From positions 1-27,860 of the forward strand of contig JBILNK010000037.1 of assembly GCA_044375105.1 (NCBI GenBank): 27,860 bases of DNA. Reading direction: 5' to 3'. Origin of the DNA: JBIKLM01 sp044375105. GTDB lineage: Bacteria; Planctomycetota; UBA1135; GCA-002686595. Shown here one piece after another: positions 17,128-25,713 of the stretch. Below the pieces are notes generated by a model, which had not been told where the DNA came from, made no database searches, and saw only the letters and a program-made list of their open reading frames with translations. Within the stretch, counting starts at the first letter, position 1, and each line of letters opens with the position of its first letter. Made by a program: the position numbers and the translations under genes.

Positions 17128-17276
17128 GGTCGGAGGGGGCGGCGGGGCGGGCGGCGGCCCGCGGCGGGAAGCCCAGGGTACGGCCTGGGCGGCGTCGGAA
17201 GGGCTCCCCAGGGGGGGCTCCCCGGGGCCGCCGGGCCCACCGCGCGGGCCCGCCTGGGCTGAACCGGCTCCATATT

Positions 17277-17289
17277 GACGGAGCGTCAC
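17277..17289. promoter_or_regulatory. operator-like inverted repeat TGACG-N3-CGTCA (site 1)
   Basis: A perfect 13-bp inverted repeat, TGACGGAGCGTCA, sits in an AT-rich island between the divergent hutU and tetR genes. It overlaps a CATATT/TATTGA -10-like sequence. A second copy with a different spacer precedes the RND adaptor gene. It is most likely bound by the TetR protein encoded next to it. Confidence 0.65.
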
Positions 17290-17374
17290 TTTTCTGCTGG
17301 ACTCCCCCGGCTCCGCAGGCGCACCTCCGCCGACCCCGACCAGCGCCCGCCCGCCGCCCCACCGCCCCATCCGG

Positions 17375-18133
17375 ATGCCGCCCCTGCGCAGGAACCCCGC
17401 CGGCCGCGCCAAGAAAGAGCGCGAGCGCGCCGAGCGCGAACGCCGCTATCTGGAGCTGGCGCGCCGCCTGCTGCTCGAGCGCGGTTACCTCGGCCTGACC
17501 ATGGATGCGCTCGCCGAGGCCACCGAGTTCTCGAAAGGCACGCTGTACCAGCACTTCGGCAGCAAGGAAGACCTGCTGTTGGCCCTGGTCGGCGACCTGA
17601 CCGAGCGCAAGCTGGCCCTGTTCGAGCGCGCAGCCCTGTGGCGCGGCCCTTCGCGCGAGCGCATGCTGGCCATCGGGCGGGCCTATCGGCGCTTCGCGCT
17701 GCTCTACCCCGAGGACCTGCGGGTGACCCAGATCGCCCTTTCCGAGCCGCTGCGGGCCAAAGCGAGCCCGGAGAGCAATCTGCGGCTCGCGCAGATCGAG
17801 GAGCGTTGCCACGGGGTCCTGATCGGCGTGATCCGCGACGGAATCGCCCGCGGCGAGCTGCCCTGGGAGCCGGGGCGCAACCCGGGCGAACTGGCCTTCA
17901 CCCTGTGGGCCACCAGTTTCGGCCACTACAGCCTGGCGGCCATGGACCTCGACCTGGGCGCCCTGGGGGTGGCCGACCCCCTGTGGGTGCTGGAGCGGGC
18001 CTACCGCGCGCTGCTGGACGGCTACGGCTGGCGGCCGCTGACCGCGGAGTGCGACTGGGACCAGATCGCCGCGCGCATCGACCTGGAGCTGTTTTCGGAC
18101 CCGCCGATCCAGGCTCCGGGGCGCCGCCCCTGA
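17375..18133 (+). CDS. TetR/AcrR-family transcriptional repressor
   Basis: The 252-residue protein has a basic, Arg-rich N-terminal arm and a TetR helix-turn-helix at about 25-70: LARRLLLERGYLGLTMDALAEATEFSKGTLYQHFGSKEDLLLALV. The KGTLYQHFGSKEDL stretch is the recognition helix and following helix typical of the family. The remaining 180 residues form a helical ligand-binding and dimerisation domain that is not assignable to a known ligand. It is followed after 72-126 bp by an RND adaptor and permease on the same strand, a standard local-repressor layout. Two identical half-site inverted repeats (17277-17289, 18206-18218) suggest control of its own promoter and of the pump. No ribosome binding site precedes the ATG. 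Confidence 0.92.
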   Translation: MPPLRRNPAGRAKKERERAERERRYLELARRLLLERGYLGLTMDALAEATEFSKGTLYQHFGSKEDLLLALVGDLTERKLALFERAALWRGPSRERMLAIGRAYRRFALLYPEDLRVTQIALSEPLRAKASPESNLRLAQIEERCHGVLIGVIRDGIARGELPWEPGRNPGELAFTLWATSFGHYSLAAMDLDLGALGVADPLWVLERAYRALLDGYGWRPLTAECDWDQIAARIDLELFSDPPIQAPGRRP

Positions 18134-18204
18134 CCCCGCCGGCCCAGCCTGGGCCGAAGCCTGCCTGCCGACCCACACACGACCCGCTCCCCCAGCGCCA
18201 AAAT

Positions 18205-19515
18205 ATGACGAACCGTCAATTATTTGCCGACGAGGCCTGGCTCCCGTCCCCCGCGGCTGTGAGCCTGCTGCTGGCCTGCCTGGCCCTGGGATCCTGCCAG
18301 CGGGCCGCGGGCGCGCCCCCCCCGCGCCGACCGCTGCCGGTCGCTTGGACCCTGCCGGAACCCGCGACCAGCCTCCAGGTCCTACGCCGCTACCACGGCG
18401 AGCTGCGCTTCCGACGCAGCTCGGAGCTGGCTTTCCGACGCTCCGACCGGGTCGTGGAGCTGTGTGTGCAGGAGGGCCAGGCGGTGGCCGCCGGGGACCT
18501 GCTGGCGCGGCTCGAAACGCGGCCCCTCGCAGCCGAGCAGCGCGCGGCGGCCGCCCGGGTGCGCTCGGCCGCGGCGCGCCTCGAGGAGCTCGAGCGCGGT
18601 CCGCGCCCTGAACAGATCGAACTGGCGGCGGCGCGCGTGCGCGAATGGGAGGCGCGCCTCGCGGCAGCGCAGCTGACGGCCCAGCGCCTGCAGGTCCTGG
18701 CAGAGGGCAAGCATGGGTCCCAGGAGGAGGCGGACCTGGCCCGGCGCGCGGCCGAGGCCGGGGCGGCGGCCCTGGAGGGCGCGCGCGCGTCCTTGTCGGA
18801 GCTAGAAAACGGCACGCGCAGCGAGCAGATCGAAGCCGCACGGGCCGAACTCGCCGCGGCCGAAGCCGAAGAGGCGCGGCTCGGGCTCGAGCTCGAACTC
18901 TCCGAGCTGCGCGCGCCCTTCGCCGGCCGCGTGGCCGAGCTGGGGCTCGAGGTCGGCGCCCTGGCGGCGCCGGGCCAAAGCGCCCTGCGCCTGGTGGAGA
19001 GCGACGCCCTGGAGGCCTGGATCGGCCTGCCGCCGGCGGTCTTGGTGGAACTCGAGGCGCGCCTGGCGGATTCGCCGCAGGTGCTGCTCGATCTCGAGGG
19101 CCGCCAGGTCGCCGCCACCTGGATCGCCGCACTGCCCGAATCCGATCCGGCCACGCGCACGCGCACGGCGCTGTTCGCCCTGACGAGCGCGGACAGCGCG
19201 CGCAGCTCCGCGGGAGCGCTGGTCTGCCTGCCCTTCGAGCGCACGGTCGAGGCCCGCGGGCTGTGGCTGCCGGCCGAGGCCCTGGTGCGCGGCGAAGAAG
19301 GCCTGTGGGCGGCCTACGCCTTGGTCGAGCGCGGAGGCCGCACGGAGCTCGAGCGCCGGGTGCTCGAGGTCGTGCACGACGCCGGTCCGCGGGTGCTGGT
19401 CAGCGGCCTGCTGGCGGAGGGCGAGCGGGTGCTGGCCAGCGGCGTGCATCGGGCCGTGGCCGGCCAGTGGGTCGAGGCGGCCGACGCCGAGCCGAGCGGG
19501 GAGGCCGGGCGATGA
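18205..19515 (+). CDS. RND efflux periplasmic adaptor (membrane fusion protein), lipoprotein type
   Basis: The protein has up to 436 residues. A lipoprotein signal LLLACLALGSCQ is present, so it is predicted to be anchored in the inner membrane facing the periplasm. The order of HlyD/AcrA-type elements is clear: a barrel/lipoyl half (VVELCVQEGQAVAAGDLLARLE), a long alpha-hairpin with two related blocks (GPRPEQIELAAARV and GTRSEQIEAARAEL), the second lipoyl half (ELRAPFAGRVAELGLEVGALAAPGQ) and beta-barrel/membrane-proximal domains. It links the permease to an outer-membrane channel, which is not encoded nearby. ATG 18205 lies inside the site 2 operator and gives an unusual acidic stretch before the hydrophobic core, so GTG 18259 is a serious alternative. 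The stop overlaps the permease start (ATGA). Confidence 0.88.
   Translation: MTNRQLFADEAWLPSPAAVSLLLACLALGSCQRAAGAPPPRRPLPVAWTLPEPATSLQVLRRYHGELRFRRSSELAFRRSDRVVELCVQEGQAVAAGDLLARLETRPLAAEQRAAAARVRSAAARLEELERGPRPEQIELAAARVREWEARLAAAQLTAQRLQVLAEGKHGSQEEADLARRAAEAGAAALEGARASLSELENGTRSEQIEAARAELAAAEAEEARLGLELELSELRAPFAGRVAELGLEVGALAAPGQSALRLVESDALEAWIGLPPAVLVELEARLADSPQVLLDLEGRQVAATWIAALPESDPATRTRTALFALTSADSARSSAGALVCLPFERTVEARGLWLPAEALVRGEEGLWAAYALVERGGRTELERRVLEVVHDAGPRVLVSGLLAEGERVLASGVHRAVAGQWVEAADAEPSGEAGR
18206..18218. promoter_or_regulatory. operator-like inverted repeat TGACG-N3-CGTCA (site 2)
   Basis: TGACGAACCGTCA has the same half-sites and spacing as site 1 and lies in the only AT-rich spot between tetR and the RND adaptor gene. 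It overlaps an AAAATAT -10-like sequence and also the ATG at 18205, which casts doubt on that ATG as the true start. Confidence 0.65.
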
Positions 19516-22500
19516 GCGCACGGGACCTGGCCCGCAGCATCGCGGGCGGATTCTTCCGCGAGCCCCAGGCCGCCTGGCTGCTGGTGCTGTTGGCGTTGGT
19601 GGCCGGCGCCGTGGCGATCGAACGCCTGCCGCGCACCGAGGACCCCAAGCTGGTCAATCGCTACGCCCTGGTCGAGACGCTGCTTCCGGGCGCCGACGCC
19701 GAGCGTGTCGAGGCGCTGATCACCGCCAAGCTCGAGGACGAGCTCGAGCGCATCGAACAGATCGGATTGTCGATCTCGACCTCGCGCACGGGCTACAGCG
19801 GCATCCGCCTCGAGCTCGACACGCGCATCACCGACGACCGCGCCGCGGAGCAGGTCTGGTCCAAGGTGCGCACCCGCCTGCAGCAGGTGGCCAGCCGGCT
19901 GCCCGCGGGCAGCCTGGGCCCGGAGCTGATCGAACAGGATGTGTCCGCCAAGGCAATGATCGCAGCGCTGACCTGGGACGGTCCGCCCGAGGCGGCGCCG
20001 CTGGGCCTGATGACCCGCCTGGCCGAGCAGCTCGGGGACCGCCTCGAGCGGCTCCCCGGCACCAAACAGATCGAGATCGGCGGCGCGGTCGAGGAGCGCC
20101 TCGAGCTGGCCGTGCCGGCCGAGCGCCTGGCGGAACTCGGGCTCGGCGCCGCCGACCTGGCCCGGCGGCTCGAGCGCGGCGACGCCAAGCTGCCGGCCGG
20201 ACGGCTATTCGATCCACGCCAGGAACTGTCCCTGGAGGTCGCCGGGGAGTTCCTGGATCTCGAACGCATCCGCTCCCTGCCGGTGGCCCAGGGCGCGCAC
20301 GGCGCGGAGCTGCAGGCCGGCGACGTGGGCAGCCTGCGGCGCACCTGGGGCGAACCGGAGCCGGACCTGGCCCTGGTCGATGGACGCCGCGCGGTCGTGG
20401 TGGCGGCCCTGATCGAACCGGACCAGCGCATCGATCGCTGGGCCCAGCAAGCGCACGCCGAGCTCGAGCGCCAGCGCGGCGACCTGGCCCCGCCGCTCGG
20501 GCTCGAGCTGCTCTTCGATCAGAGCGTCTTCACCCGCGCCCGGCTCGCCAACCTGGCCGTCAACCTGGGACTGGGCGCCCTGGCGGTGCTCGGCGTGCTG
20601 CTGTTCTGCATGGGCTGGCGCCAGGCCCTGCTGGTGGCCTCGATCCTGCCCCTGGCTTCGGCCTTGACCTTGGCCGGCATGCAGGTCTTCGGGATCGAGA
20701 TCCACCAGATGTCGGTCACCGGCCTGATCATCGCCCTGGGCCTGTTGATCGACAACGCGATCGTGATGGTCGACGAGGTGCGCCACCTGCGGCATCAAGG
20801 CCGGGCCCCGGAGGAGGCTGCGCGCGAGGGCGCGGCGCACCTGTTCCTGCCGCTCACCAGCTCGACCTTGACCACCGTGCTGGCCTTCATGCCGATCGTG
20901 CTGATGCCGGGTCCGGCGGGCGAATTCGTCTCGGCCATCGGCATCACCGTGATCCTGGCCCTGTCGAGCTCGCTGCTGCTGGCCCTGACGATCCTGCCCG
21001 CCTGGGCCGCCCGGCTGCCGCCCGCGGCGGACCAGGGCCGCGGCTGGTGGAACCACGGCCTGCGCTCGGCCGGGCTGGCCAAGCGCTATGAAGGCCTGCT
21101 CGTGCGGCTGCTCCAAAGGCCGCGTCTAGCGGCCGTGGGCCTGTGCTTGCCGTCGCTGCTCGGCTTCGTCGCCGCGACCTCGTTGCCGGAGCAGTTCTTC
21201 CCGCCCAGCGACCGCAACCAATTCCAGGCCCAGCTCTGGTTGCCCCAGGGCGCCAGCCTCGAGCGCAGCACCGAGGCGGCGCTGGAAGTCGAGCGCCTCG
21301 CTCGCACGCTCGATGGGATCGAGCGCGTGCACGTCTTCGTGGGCAAGAGCGCGCCCAAATTCTACTACAACATCCCGGAGGGCACCTCCGGGGCGCCCTT
21401 TTATGCCCAGGCCCTGATCGAGGTCCGCAACCCGCGCGACACGCCGCGCCTGGCCAACCGCCTGCAGGCGCTGCTCGACGTCGCGCTGCCGGAAGCCCAA
21501 TCGGTGGTGCGCCTCTTGGAACAGGGTCCACCCTTCGAGGCTCCGGTCGAGCTGCGTGTGTTCGGTCCGGACCTCGCCGAGTTGGCGCGGCTCGGGCAGC
21601 AGCTGCGCGAGCGCATCACGCGGTTGCCGGGGGTGATCCACACGCGCCAGACCCTCGACGACGGGCGCGCGGTCTTCGAGCTCGCCGGCAGCGAGCGCGG
21701 CTGGTTGACCGCCGGTCGGCGGCCCCTCGACCTGGCCGCAGAGCTGGCCAGCCTGACCGAAGGCCAGCGCGGCGGCTCGCTGCTCGAAGCGACGGTCGAA
21801 CTGCCCCTGTTCGTGCGCCTCGAGGCCTCGGGCCGGCGCGACTTCGAACGCCTGTCCGAGCTGGCTCTGGCGGCGGATACGAAGCGTCTGCCCCTCGACG
21901 CCCTGGCGCGCCTCGAGCGCCGCCCGGCCTTCGCTTCGATCCCCCATCGGGATGGAGAGCGGCTCACCGACGTGCAGGGCTTCCTTGCGGCCGGGCTGCT
22001 GCCCAGCCTGACCCTGGCGGCCCTGGAGGCCGAGCTCGAGCGCGATCCGTTGGCCCTGCCGGAGGGCTATCGCATCGAGGTCGGCGGCGAATCCGCGGAG
22101 CGCGACGACGCCGTGTCGGATCTGGCCGGCTCGGTCGGGATCCTGGTGGTGCTGATGCTGGCCACGCTGGTGCTGTCCTTCGGCTCCTACCGGCTGAGCG
22201 CGCTGATCTTCGTCGTGGCCGGCCTGTCGATCGGGCTCGGTCTGCTCGCCATCTACGTCTTCGGCTACCCGTTCGGATTCATGGCCATCATCGGTTCCAT
22301 GGGGCTGGTCGGCGTGGCGATCAACGACTCGATCGTGGTGCTGACGGACCTCTCGACCGACCCCCTGGCCCGCACCGGGCAGCCGCAGGCCATGGCCCGG
22401 GTCGTGCGCCGCGCCACCGGCCACGTCCTGGCGACCACCCTGACGACCATGGCTGGCTTCTTGCCCCTGATCATCGCCGGCGGCCAATTCTGGCCGCCCC

Positions 22501-22610
22501 TCGCCGTAGCCATCGGCATGGGCGTCGCCGGCGCCACCCTGATCGCCCTGGGCCTCGTCCCGGTGGCCTTCCGGCTCAGCCGCCGGCGCGCCGAGCGGCA
22601 GCTGGCCTGA
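19512..22610 (+). CDS. RND-family efflux permease (AcrB-like, inner membrane)
   Basis: The 1032-residue protein has the standard RND length. TM1 follows a short N-terminal helix (FFREPQAAWLLVLLALVAGAVAI), then the first periplasmic loop begins with LPRTEDPKLVNRYALVETLLPGADAERVE. TM2-TM6 run from LANLAVNLGLGALAVLGVLLF to LALSSSLLLALTILPAWAA. A second large loop follows, then TM8-TM12 near the end. TM4 reads GLLIDNAIVMVDEV: one of the two AcrB proton-relay aspartates is kept and the second is Asn. In TM10 the AcrB Lys motif is replaced by GVAINDSIVVLTDL, a pattern seen in other RND subfamilies. Substrate unknown. A good ribosome binding site GGGGAGG (19498-19504) sits 7 nt before the ATG, which overlaps the adaptor stop. 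Confidence 0.93.
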   Translation: MSARDLARSIAGGFFREPQAAWLLVLLALVAGAVAIERLPRTEDPKLVNRYALVETLLPGADAERVEALITAKLEDELERIEQIGLSISTSRTGYSGIRLELDTRITDDRAAEQVWSKVRTRLQQVASRLPAGSLGPELIEQDVSAKAMIAALTWDGPPEAAPLGLMTRLAEQLGDRLERLPGTKQIEIGGAVEERLELAVPAERLAELGLGAADLARRLERGDAKLPAGRLFDPRQELSLEVAGEFLDLERIRSLPVAQGAHGAELQAGDVGSLRRTWGEPEPDLALVDGRRAVVVAALIEPDQRIDRWAQQAHAELERQRGDLAPPLGLELLFDQSVFTRARLANLAVNLGLGALAVLGVLLFCMGWRQALLVASILPLASALTLAGMQVFGIEIHQMSVTGLIIALGLLIDNAIVMVDEVRHLRHQGRAPEEAAREGAAHLFLPLTSSTLTTVLAFMPIVLMPGPAGEFVSAIGITVILALSSSLLLALTILPAWAARLPPAADQGRGWWNHGLRSAGLAKRYEGLLVRLLQRPRLAAVGLCLPSLLGFVAATSLPEQFFPPSDRNQFQAQLWLPQGASLERSTEAALEVERLARTLDGIERVHVFVGKSAPKFYYNIPEGTSGAPFYAQALIEVRNPRDTPRLANRLQALLDVALPEAQSVVRLLEQGPPFEAPVELRVFGPDLAELARLGQQLRERITRLPGVIHTRQTLDDGRAVFELAGSERGWLTAGRRPLDLAAELASLTEGQRGGSLLEATVELPLFVRLEASGRRDFERLSELALAADTKRLPLDALARLERRPAFASIPHRDGERLTDVQGFLAAGLLPSLTLAALEAELERDPLALPEGYRIEVGGESAERDDAVSDLAGSVGILVVLMLATLVLSFGSYRLSALIFVVAGLSIGLGLLAIYVFGYPFGFMAIIGSMGLVGVAINDSIVVLTDLSTDPLARTGQPQAMARVVRRATGHVLATTLTTMAGFLPLIIAGGQFWPPLAVAIGMGVAGATLIALGLVPVAFRLSRRRAERQLA

Positions 22611-22628
22611 AGCCGCGCGCGCCCCCGC

Positions 22629-23297
22629 TCAGCCGGACTTTCCGCCGCCGCCGACGTCGGGCTGCGCGACCGAGGACCCGGACAGGTAGTCGGTCAGGCC
22701 TTCGAGGGCCGGCAGACAAAGGGCTGCGGCCAGGAGCAGGCGGCGGTCCAGGGCGAATTCGGGCGGGGTCACGACCCGCAAGCGATAGGGCAAGGGCTCG
22801 GGCTCGCGGAACAAGAACGCCGGCCGCCCCTGGTCGGGGGTCAGGAGCCAGGCTTCGCGGCGTGACTTGAGGCCGAGTCCGCGGGCCAAGCCGGAGCGCC
22901 AGTCTCGGTCGCGTAGCTCGGCGCGGCGGCCGCCGAGCGCTTCGTCGATGCGCCAGCAGCGCGCCAGCAGCGGGCCGGGCCGCGGCGTGAAGGCGCCGAT
23001 CGGCGCGGCGTCCGCGGCCGTCACCAGCAGGCGCTTCGAGCCCGGGGCCTCGGGTGCCACGCGGAGCAGCAGATCGTGCCCGTCCGGGTCGCTGGTGATG
23101 CGGAAATCGGGGCGCAGGCGCGGCGCCGAATCGTCACGGAAGGCCCACGAGCGCCCGCCGCTGTCGAAGACCATGAACAGGCCGACGCGGCGCGTCAGCG
23201 GATCGATGCCGGCCAGCTCGGGTTTGGTCAGCACCGCCGGCGAGTTGGCCAGCACGGTGTACTGTTCGAGCAGGAAGGCGGGGTGCGGAGCGCTCAT
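22629..23297 (-). CDS. uncharacterised protein, possible scramblase/LURP-one-like fold
   Basis: The 222-residue protein has no signal peptide. It begins FLLEQYTVLANSPAVLTKPELAG, followed by short strands such as RRVGLFMVFDSGGRSWAFRD and HDLLLRVAPEAPGSKRLLVTAADAAPIGAF, and a hydrophobic helix DRRLLLAAALCLPALEGL near the C-terminus before a Gly-rich tail. This strand-rich body with a buried C-terminal helix recalls the scramblase/LURP-one/Tubby-like fold, but the resemblance is weak. It lies 34 bp after a lipoprotein gene on the same strand, in the same run as hutH. Only 18 bp separate its stop from that of the convergent RND permease gene. I cannot assign a function. Confidence 0.65.
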   Translation of the reverse strand: MSAPHPAFLLEQYTVLANSPAVLTKPELAGIDPLTRRVGLFMVFDSGGRSWAFRDDSAPRLRPDFRITSDPDGHDLLLRVAPEAPGSKRLLVTAADAAPIGAFTPRPGPLLARCWRIDEALGGRRAELRDRDWRSGLARGLGLKSRREAWLLTPDQGRPAFLFREPEPLPYRLRVVTPPEFALDRRLLLAAALCLPALEGLTDYLSGSSVAQPDVGGGGKSG

Positions 23298-23331
23298 GCG
23301 CGGGCCTTGGGGCGGGCGTGACGCGGTGCGG

Positions 23332-24102
23332 TCAAGCGAAGAAGCTCAGCGTGAAGGCCCACTGGAAATAGTCTGCGCTGGTCTCCACGCCCCCCAGGTC
23401 GAGGTCCGTGCCCTCGAGCCAGCGCAGCGCGAGGCCGATGCTGGCGCCGCGGGCGAACAGCAGGCGCAGCCCGGTCTGGGCGTAGTAGCCGAGGTCGGCG
23501 TCGCTGAAGCTGTCGGTGTCGCCGGCGACGATCTCGAAGCGCCGCTGCTGAATGCCCGCCAAACCGAGGCCGGCGTGGGGCCTGAGCCAGCCGCCGAGCA
23601 GGGAGAGCTCCTTGTGCAAACCGAGGCTGATCTCGAAGGCCGAGCTCTGTTCGCCGTCCTCGAAGGCGCCGCTGGCGTCGGTCTCCGCCTCGGGCTTGCC
23701 GAAGACCAGGTCGATCCAGGAGCCCGGGCCGCCTGCGTTGGCCGAGCCGAACAGGCCCAGGGCGAACTCCACCGGGGTGCCCGGCGGGGCGCCGATGATC
23801 TCGAGGCCGATGGCCAGCTGGCTGTCGTCGAAGGGCAGGTTGTTGGCGGTGAGGTCGCGCTCGCCGATGTGCAGGTAACCGCGCTCGAGCCAGCCGCTCG
23901 GGGATTCGCGCCGCCAGGTGGGGGCCCATTCGTCGGGATCTTGGGCCGGCGTCGGCGCCGGCGTCCGGCAGGCGGGCAGCAGGGCCAGGCAGAGCCAAGG
24001 CCAGCGCCACAGCCAGCGCCCCTGCACAGGCCGGCGTCCGTGTGCGACGCCGCAGCCCGCGCTCGGGCGGGCGTCCGGATGCGATTCCGGCCGCGGGCTC
24101 AT
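23332..24102 (-). CDS. outer-membrane beta-barrel-like lipoprotein
   Basis: The 256-residue protein starts at an ATG that overlaps the hutH stop (ATGA), so it is probably co-translated with hutH. A basic, Arg/Trp-rich N-terminus precedes the hydrophobic core LCLALLPAC, a good lipobox with Cys at about residue 45. The mature part has alternating strands with many Gly and aromatic residues (LAIGLEIIGAPPGTPVEFALGLFGSA, SAFEISLGLHKELSLLGGWLRPHAGLGLAG, GYYAQTGLRLLFARGASIGLALRW) and ends in FQWAFTLSFFA, the kind of aromatic last strand seen in small barrels. Family not recognised. A role in histidine metabolism is not indicated by the sequence; only position links it to hutH. Confidence 0.72.
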   Translation of the reverse strand: MSPRPESHPDARPSAGCGVAHGRRPVQGRWLWRWPWLCLALLPACRTPAPTPAQDPDEWAPTWRRESPSGWLERGYLHIGERDLTANNLPFDDSQLAIGLEIIGAPPGTPVEFALGLFGSANAGGPGSWIDLVFGKPEAETDASGAFEDGEQSSAFEISLGLHKELSLLGGWLRPHAGLGLAGIQQRRFEIVAGDTDSFSDADLGYYAQTGLRLLFARGASIGLALRWLEGTDLDLGGVETSADYFQWAFTLSFFA

Positions 24103-25661
24103 GACAGCAGGCTCGCCCCGAGGGCCGCTTCGGCGCAGCGCACCACGGCGCCGCTGGCCACCAGCTCGCCGGCTGCGACCAGGTCCGGGTGCAGGAAGCG
24201 GTCCTCGCCCAAGGGCGCGACCCGCGTGCGCAGCAAAGCCTCGAGGGCCCGCGGGCCGACGCCCGAGACCAGCTCGGAATGGAATTCGCGGGCCTGCCCG
24301 GCGCACAGGTACTCGATGCCCAGCACGCGCTCGACGTTCTCGACGATCGTGACCAGCTTGCGCGCCGCGGTCATGCCCATCGACACGTGGTCCTCCTGGT
24401 TGGCGCTGGTCGGCACCGTGTCGACCGAGGCCGGGTGGGCGTGGACCTTGTTCTCGGAGGCCAGAGCCGCGGCGGCCACCTGGGCGATCATCAAACCGGA
24501 GTTGAGCCCCGGGCGCGGGGTCAGGAAGGCCGGCAGGCGCGACAAGTCCGGGTTGACCAGCTGCTCGATGCGCCGCTCGGACACGTTGGCCAGGGTGCAC
24601 AGGGCCAGGCCCAGGTAGTCGAGCGGGATCGACAGCGGCTGGCCATGGAACAGGCCCGCCGAGAGCACCTCGTCTTGCTCCGGGAACAGCACGGGGTTGT
24701 CGGTCACGGCGTTGAGCTCGCCGGCGACGATCGCGCTGACGTGCTCGTAGGCGGCCTTGACCGCCCCGTGGATCTGGGGGATGCAGCGCAGGCAATAGGG
24801 ATCCTGGACCCGGTCGCAATCGGCGTGGCTGGCCAGGACCGCGCTGTGGGCCAGCAGCGCGCGGAAGTTGGCCGCCGTGCGGCGGTGGCCGGCGTGGCCC
24901 TTGAGCTCCGCCAGCCGCGGATCGAAGGGCGTCAGGCTGCCGAGCAGGGCCTCCAGGCTGAGGGCCCCGATCGCATCGGCGGCCTGGATGAGGTTTTTAG
25001 CCCGCAGGAGCGCCAGCCCCCCCACCGCCTTGATCGCCTCGGTGCCGTTGATCAGCGCCAGCCCCTCCTTGGCTTCGAGCGCCAGGGGCCGCTGGCCCAG
25101 GCGCCGCAGGGCCTCCGCCGCCGGCATGCGCCGGCCGGCGAGCTTGGCCTCCCCGTGCCCCAGGAAAGCCGCCGCCAGGTGCGCCAGGGGCGCCAGGTCG
25201 CCGCTGGCGCCCACGCTGCCCTGGCGTGGCACGATCGGCAGGAAGCCGGCCTCGTAGAGCTCGATCCAGCGCTCGACCAGCTCGACGCGCACGCCGGAGT
25301 GGCCGCGCGCCAGCCCGTTGAGCCGCAGGATCAGCATGGCCAGGACCTCCGCGTCGGCCATCGGCTCGCCGACCCCGCAGCAATGGGACAGGACCAGGTT
25401 CTGCTGCAGCGCGGCCAGGTCCCCGCGCGCGATGGCCACGCTCTTCAGGCGCCCGAATCCGGTGGTCAAGCCGTACACGACCGCGCCCGACTCGACCGTG
25501 CGCTCGACCTGCCGGCGGGAAGCGCCCATGGCTTCCTTGGCGCGCTCGGTCAGCACCAGCCGGGGCCTCTGCCCGGCGAGCAGCGGGGCCAGACCCTCGA
25601 GGGTCAGGCTCTGGCCATCGAGGATCAGGGTCGGACGGGGCGCGGCCGGGGGGAGCGACAT
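24099..25661 (-). CDS. hutH: histidine ammonia-lyase
   Basis: The 520-residue enzyme deaminates L-histidine to trans-urocanate in the cytoplasm, the first step of histidine degradation. The Ala-Ser-Gly triad that cyclises to the MIO prosthetic group is at 152-154 in RQGSVGASGDLAPLAH. The catalytic Tyr region is VVYGLTTGFGRL (62-72). Other family segments are LNGLARGHSGVR, LALINGTEA, the QDPYCLRC stretch and the NQEDHVSMGM motif near the end. Length and order are normal for HAL rather than PAL. The gene lies 52 bp downstream of the repeat-domain membrane protein gene and overlaps the following lipoprotein gene by 4 bp. A TAGGAT box is 24 nt before the ATG. The product's next step, hutU, is 7 kb away on the same strand. 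Confidence 0.97.
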   Translation of the reverse strand: MSLPPAAPRPTLILDGQSLTLEGLAPLLAGQRPRLVLTERAKEAMGASRRQVERTVESGAVVYGLTTGFGRLKSVAIARGDLAALQQNLVLSHCCGVGEPMADAEVLAMLILRLNGLARGHSGVRVELVERWIELYEAGFLPIVPRQGSVGASGDLAPLAHLAAAFLGHGEAKLAGRRMPAAEALRRLGQRPLALEAKEGLALINGTEAIKAVGGLALLRAKNLIQAADAIGALSLEALLGSLTPFDPRLAELKGHAGHRRTAANFRALLAHSAVLASHADCDRVQDPYCLRCIPQIHGAVKAAYEHVSAIVAGELNAVTDNPVLFPEQDEVLSAGLFHGQPLSIPLDYLGLALCTLANVSERRIEQLVNPDLSRLPAFLTPRPGLNSGLMIAQVAAAALASENKVHAHPASVDTVPTSANQEDHVSMGMTAARKLVTIVENVERVLGIEYLCAGQAREFHSELVSGVGPRALEALLRTRVAPLGEDRFLHPDLVAAGELVASGAVVRCAEAALGASLLS

Positions 25662-25685
25662 GGAGGCAAAAGCGGGGGGCCCGCC

Positions 25686-25691
25686 ATCCTA
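25686..25691 (-). promoter_or_regulatory. candidate -10 element (TAGGAT) for hutH
   Basis: TAGGAT on the minus strand lies 24 nt before the hutH ATG in the 52-bp gap after the preceding gene. It suggests hutH may have its own promoter in addition to read-through. Confidence 0.3.
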
Positions 25692-25713
25692 CGTCCCCCG
25701 CCGCAACGCCGGA

